Below are positions 63,647 through 64,000 of a stretch of DNA of 64,000 bases, piece after piece. Numbering within the stretch: position 1 is the first letter of the stretch; the number at the start of each line of letters is the position of its first letter. The translations under genes and the position numbers were made by a program. Source of the stretch: an uncultured Bacilli bacterium (GTDB lineage: Bacteria; Bacillota_I; Bacilli_A; RFN20; CAG-826); contig CAKPBC010000006.1 of assembly GCA_934140155.1 (NCBI GenBank), positions 42,680 to 106,679 on the forward strand, given 5' to 3'. Under the pieces are notes generated by a model that made no database searches, was not told where the DNA came from, and saw nothing but the letters and a program-made list of their open reading frames with translations.

Positions 63647-63674
63647 TTGAAAAATTGAAAAAATGTGGTAACAT
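63647..63674 (+). promoter_or_regulatory. promoter of the tRNA-Arg gene
   Basis: TTGAAA (63647-63652), 16 bases and TAACAT (63669-63674), with TGG just before the -10 making an extended -10. Confidence 0.6.
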
Positions 63675-63683
63675 TATTAGCGT

Positions 63684-63760
<77 letters not shown>

Positions 63761-63792
63761 TACGTGAAAAGCATCGGTTCCGCCGTGTGTTT

Positions 63793-63830
63793 AAAGGAGT
63801 TTTGAGGTCTCAACAAAACTCCTTTTTTTA
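63793..63830 (+). terminator. terminator after tRNA-Arg
   Basis: AAAGGAGTTTTG (63793-63804) pairs with CAAAACTCCTTT (63814-63825), followed by T residues. Confidence 0.92.
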
Positions 63831-63834
63831 TGCC

Positions 63835-64000
63835 TTCCGACCCACATAACTTGCTCAGTCCGTAGGTCGGAAATCATTGAGCGGTGAATAATAACTGTTT
63901 TTGGCTTAGTTATCGTGATTATCAATGTAAGCGAAAAAGATCGACCGTAATAGAAAAGAATCGAACAAGATATAGAATAGTGTCGGAGGAAAAAACAATG
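63835..64000 (+). promoter_or_regulatory. structured leader with possible pseudoknot before a gene beyond the window
   Basis: TTCCGACC (63835-63842) pairs with GGTCGGAA (63865-63872). In its loop, GCTCA (63853-63857) can pair with TGAGC (63878-63882), an H-type pseudoknot. A second hairpin ATAACT/AGTTAT lies at 63891-63913. A GGAGG precedes ATG 63998-64000, the start of a gene that leaves the window. The element may be a riboswitch or a ribosomal-protein leader, but I cannot assign a class. Confidence 0.4.

Overview
ORGANISM. The window is strongly AT-rich, coding is dense, and Shine-Dalgarno sites are of the AAAGGAGGTGAT type. TGA is used as an ordinary stop (for example at the ends of mraY, murB and mutS2), so the standard bacterial code applies and not the mycoplasma code. 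A full peptidoglycan and division cluster is joined to spoIIGA-sigE-sigG, and gerE-racE-gerM lies further on. The MurE has the DNPR motif of meso-diaminopimelate enzymes. Together this points to a low-GC, probably uncultured Bacilli-type Firmicute with an endospore-type developmental programme. The species cannot be named from sequence alone.

LAYOUT. 1-4200: a Sel1/TPR protein, an autoregulated TetR repressor with a lipoprotein, and an XRE repressor. 4269-20105: one long co-directional operon behind a consensus promoter. It encodes a HerA/FtsK-type ATPase, a papain-fold (deamidase-like) toxin with three 59-residue repeats, a probable immunity protein, an SPFH/zinc-ribbon protein, a four-pass membrane protein, a zinc-ribbon helical protein, three paralogous coiled-coil/two-TM proteins, two small proteins and an AAA+ ATPase. 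This is the accessory region and the best candidate for an undescribed system. 20356-23037: a small membrane protein, a Sel1 protein and an MqsA-type antitoxin with a SecB-like chaperone but no toxin. 23080-27245: T-box, pheS, pheT and yceD. 27367-43558: the dcw cluster (mraZ, rsmH, ftsL, a class B PBP, murE, mraY, murD, ftsW, murG, murB, divIB, ftsA, ftsZ), then spoIIGA, sigE, sigG and sepF. 43605-48984: T-box, ileS, lspA, rluD and, on the other strand, rnhC. 49093-57018: surface and accessory genes (BspA-type lipoprotein, YccF-domain protein with an early amber codon, remnants of a sugar ABC transporter, ribokinase, a secreted beta-helix-like surface protein). 57358-63546: mutS2, uvrC, gerE, murI/racE and gerM. 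63684-64000: tRNA-Arg(TCT), a terminator and a structured leader for a gene beyond the window.

HOW IT WORKS TOGETHER. The core part couples murein precursor synthesis, septation and entry into sporulation, in nearly the order known from Bacillus. Its control elements are visible: an MraZ box, two tRNA-sensing T-boxes, a Spo0A-like box before spoIIGA, and a hairpin over the sigG ribosome-binding site together with a TTG start. The 16-kb accessory operon looks like a membrane-anchored, ATP-driven machine carrying its own effector and immunity gene, under a divergently encoded XRE repressor. Its function (interbacterial toxin delivery or defence) is inference.
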